Positions 63,439 to 64,000 of a stretch of 64,000 bases of DNA are shown piece after piece. The stretch is from Pseudomonadota bacterium (GTDB lineage: Bacteria > Pseudomonadota > Alphaproteobacteria > Rhizobiales > Pleomorphomonadaceae), in contig JAEZHI010000006.1 of assembly GCA_023436885.1 (NCBI GenBank), positions 1 through 64,000 on the forward strand, written 5' to 3'. Position 1 is the first letter of the stretch; the number at the start of each line of letters is the position of its first letter. The translations under genes were made by a program, and so were the position numbers. Under the pieces are notes generated by a model. The model made no database searches and was not told the DNA's origin. It saw nothing but the letters and a program-made list of their open reading frames with translations.

Positions 63439-63510
63439 TGGTTGCCTTCACGGGAGGGCCGAACTCAGTCACCAAGGAGGTCCGCTCTTCCTTGCCCTCC
63501 GAAGCGACCA

Positions 63511-63912
63511 TCAGCTCACCGCAGCCGGAATCCTCGCGATCACCTTGATCTCGAAGTCGAAGCCGGCCAGCCAGTTGACGCCGACGGCTGTCCAGTTGGG
63601 GTAGGGGCGCTCGCTGAACACTTGCTGCTTCACGGCCATGATCGCCCCGAACTGGTTTTCTGGATCGGTGTGAAAGGTCGTCACGTCGACGATATCGTCG
63701 AAGGTGCAGCCGGCGGCTACCAGCGTGTCCCTGAGATTGTCGAAGGCGAGCTGGACTTGGCGCGCAAAATCCGGCTCAGGCGATCCGTCGGGCCGGCTGC
63801 CGACCTGTCCTGACACGAACAGCAGGTCGCCGGATTGGATGGCGGCGGAGTAGCCGTGCTCTTCATAAAGGGCTTGTCTGTTGGCTGGGAAGATAGCGGT
63901 GCGTTGGGCCAT
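63511..63912 (-). CDS. RidA-family protein
   Basis: 133 residues of the YjgF/RidA family (GYSAAIQSGDLLFVSGQVG, FDNLRDTLVAAGCTFDDIVDVTTFHTD, a C-terminal EIKVIARIP with the conserved Arg). GGAGAG before ATG 63910-63912. Second RidA-like gene of the window; not linked to a catabolic operon here. It resembles stand-alone RidA paralogs. Confidence 0.9.
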   Translation of the reverse strand: MAQRTAIFPANRQALYEEHGYSAAIQSGDLLFVSGQVGSRPDGSPEPDFARQVQLAFDNLRDTLVAAGCTFDDIVDVTTFHTDPENQFGAIMAVKQQVFSERPYPNWTAVGVNWLAGFDFEIKVIARIPAAVS

Positions 63913-64000
63913 TTGGTCTCTCCATGAGGGGTTGGATTTGCAAGCTCGCCGGCCATGGGAGCTTAACGCGTCCCGCAATTTGATATACGGTGCGTATGTG

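Overview
This is a GC-rich chromosomal segment of an alphaproteobacterium, most likely in the Hyphomicrobiales (Rhizobiales). The reasons are the conserved block murA - DUF2948 - hisD ... UPF0262 - low-MW phosphatase - infA - maf - yacG - tRNA-Phe, the three-part fructose PTS protein (EIIA-HPr-EI), the many ABC importers, and a mosaic palindromic repeat of the kind scattered through rhizobial genomes. The genus cannot be fixed from the sequence alone. No prophage, complete insertion sequence, CRISPR array or rRNA gene was seen.

Layout. 1-4602 (minus): a chemotaxis operon read STAS protein - cheY - cheA - cheW - mcp; the mcp runs off the window. 5105-6187: an HD-GYP response regulator. 6425-10255 (minus): pstS-pstC-pstA-pstB with a putative Pho box and no phoU. 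10415-12290: a MipA-like outer membrane protein and a CDF metal exporter with a Fur-family-like palindrome upstream. 12608-13286: a DJ-1/PfpI-type gene broken by a one-base frameshift. 13595-19979: a LacI-type regulator divergent from fruB-fruK-fruA, with one operator in the promoter region and a near copy inside fruB. 20399-22504: a second chemoreceptor.

22594-31918 is the first catabolic island. A GntR/FCD regulator is divergent from an operon with a BMP-type ABC importer, a biuret amidohydrolase (BiuH), a second isochorismatase-fold hydrolase that may be a triuret hydrolase, a small cupin and allophanate hydrolase (AtzF). Together they could import a urea oligomer and strip it to ammonia and CO2 for nitrogen. 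A PilZ protein and an orphan TadG/vWA pilus-type protein follow (32118-34027).

34316-42729 is the second catabolic island: a creatininase-family amidohydrolase, a LysR regulator, an NMT1/THI5-like ABC importer, a cytosine-deaminase-like amidohydrolase, an FAD-linked oxidase, a flavodoxin-fold reductase and RidA. It looks like an uncharacterised route for a nitrogen-containing ring compound. 43027-49640 is the third island: a nucleoside hydrolase and an ABC ATPase divergent from a LacI regulator and a CUT1-type binding protein with two permeases. A 16-bp operator pair ties the two arms together.

49641-50523 is gene-poor and holds a probable integrase scar beside tRNA-Thr(GGT). The rest (50826-62340) is conserved core: murA, GNAT, kinase, DUF2948, hisD, infA, maf, yacG and tRNA-Phe(GAA). 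It is interrupted after hisD by a DUF2892 protein, a third chemoreceptor and htpG. Downstream of tRNA-Phe lies a less GC-rich gene of unknown function, a typical tRNA-linked acquisition, then a second RidA-family gene at the window edge.
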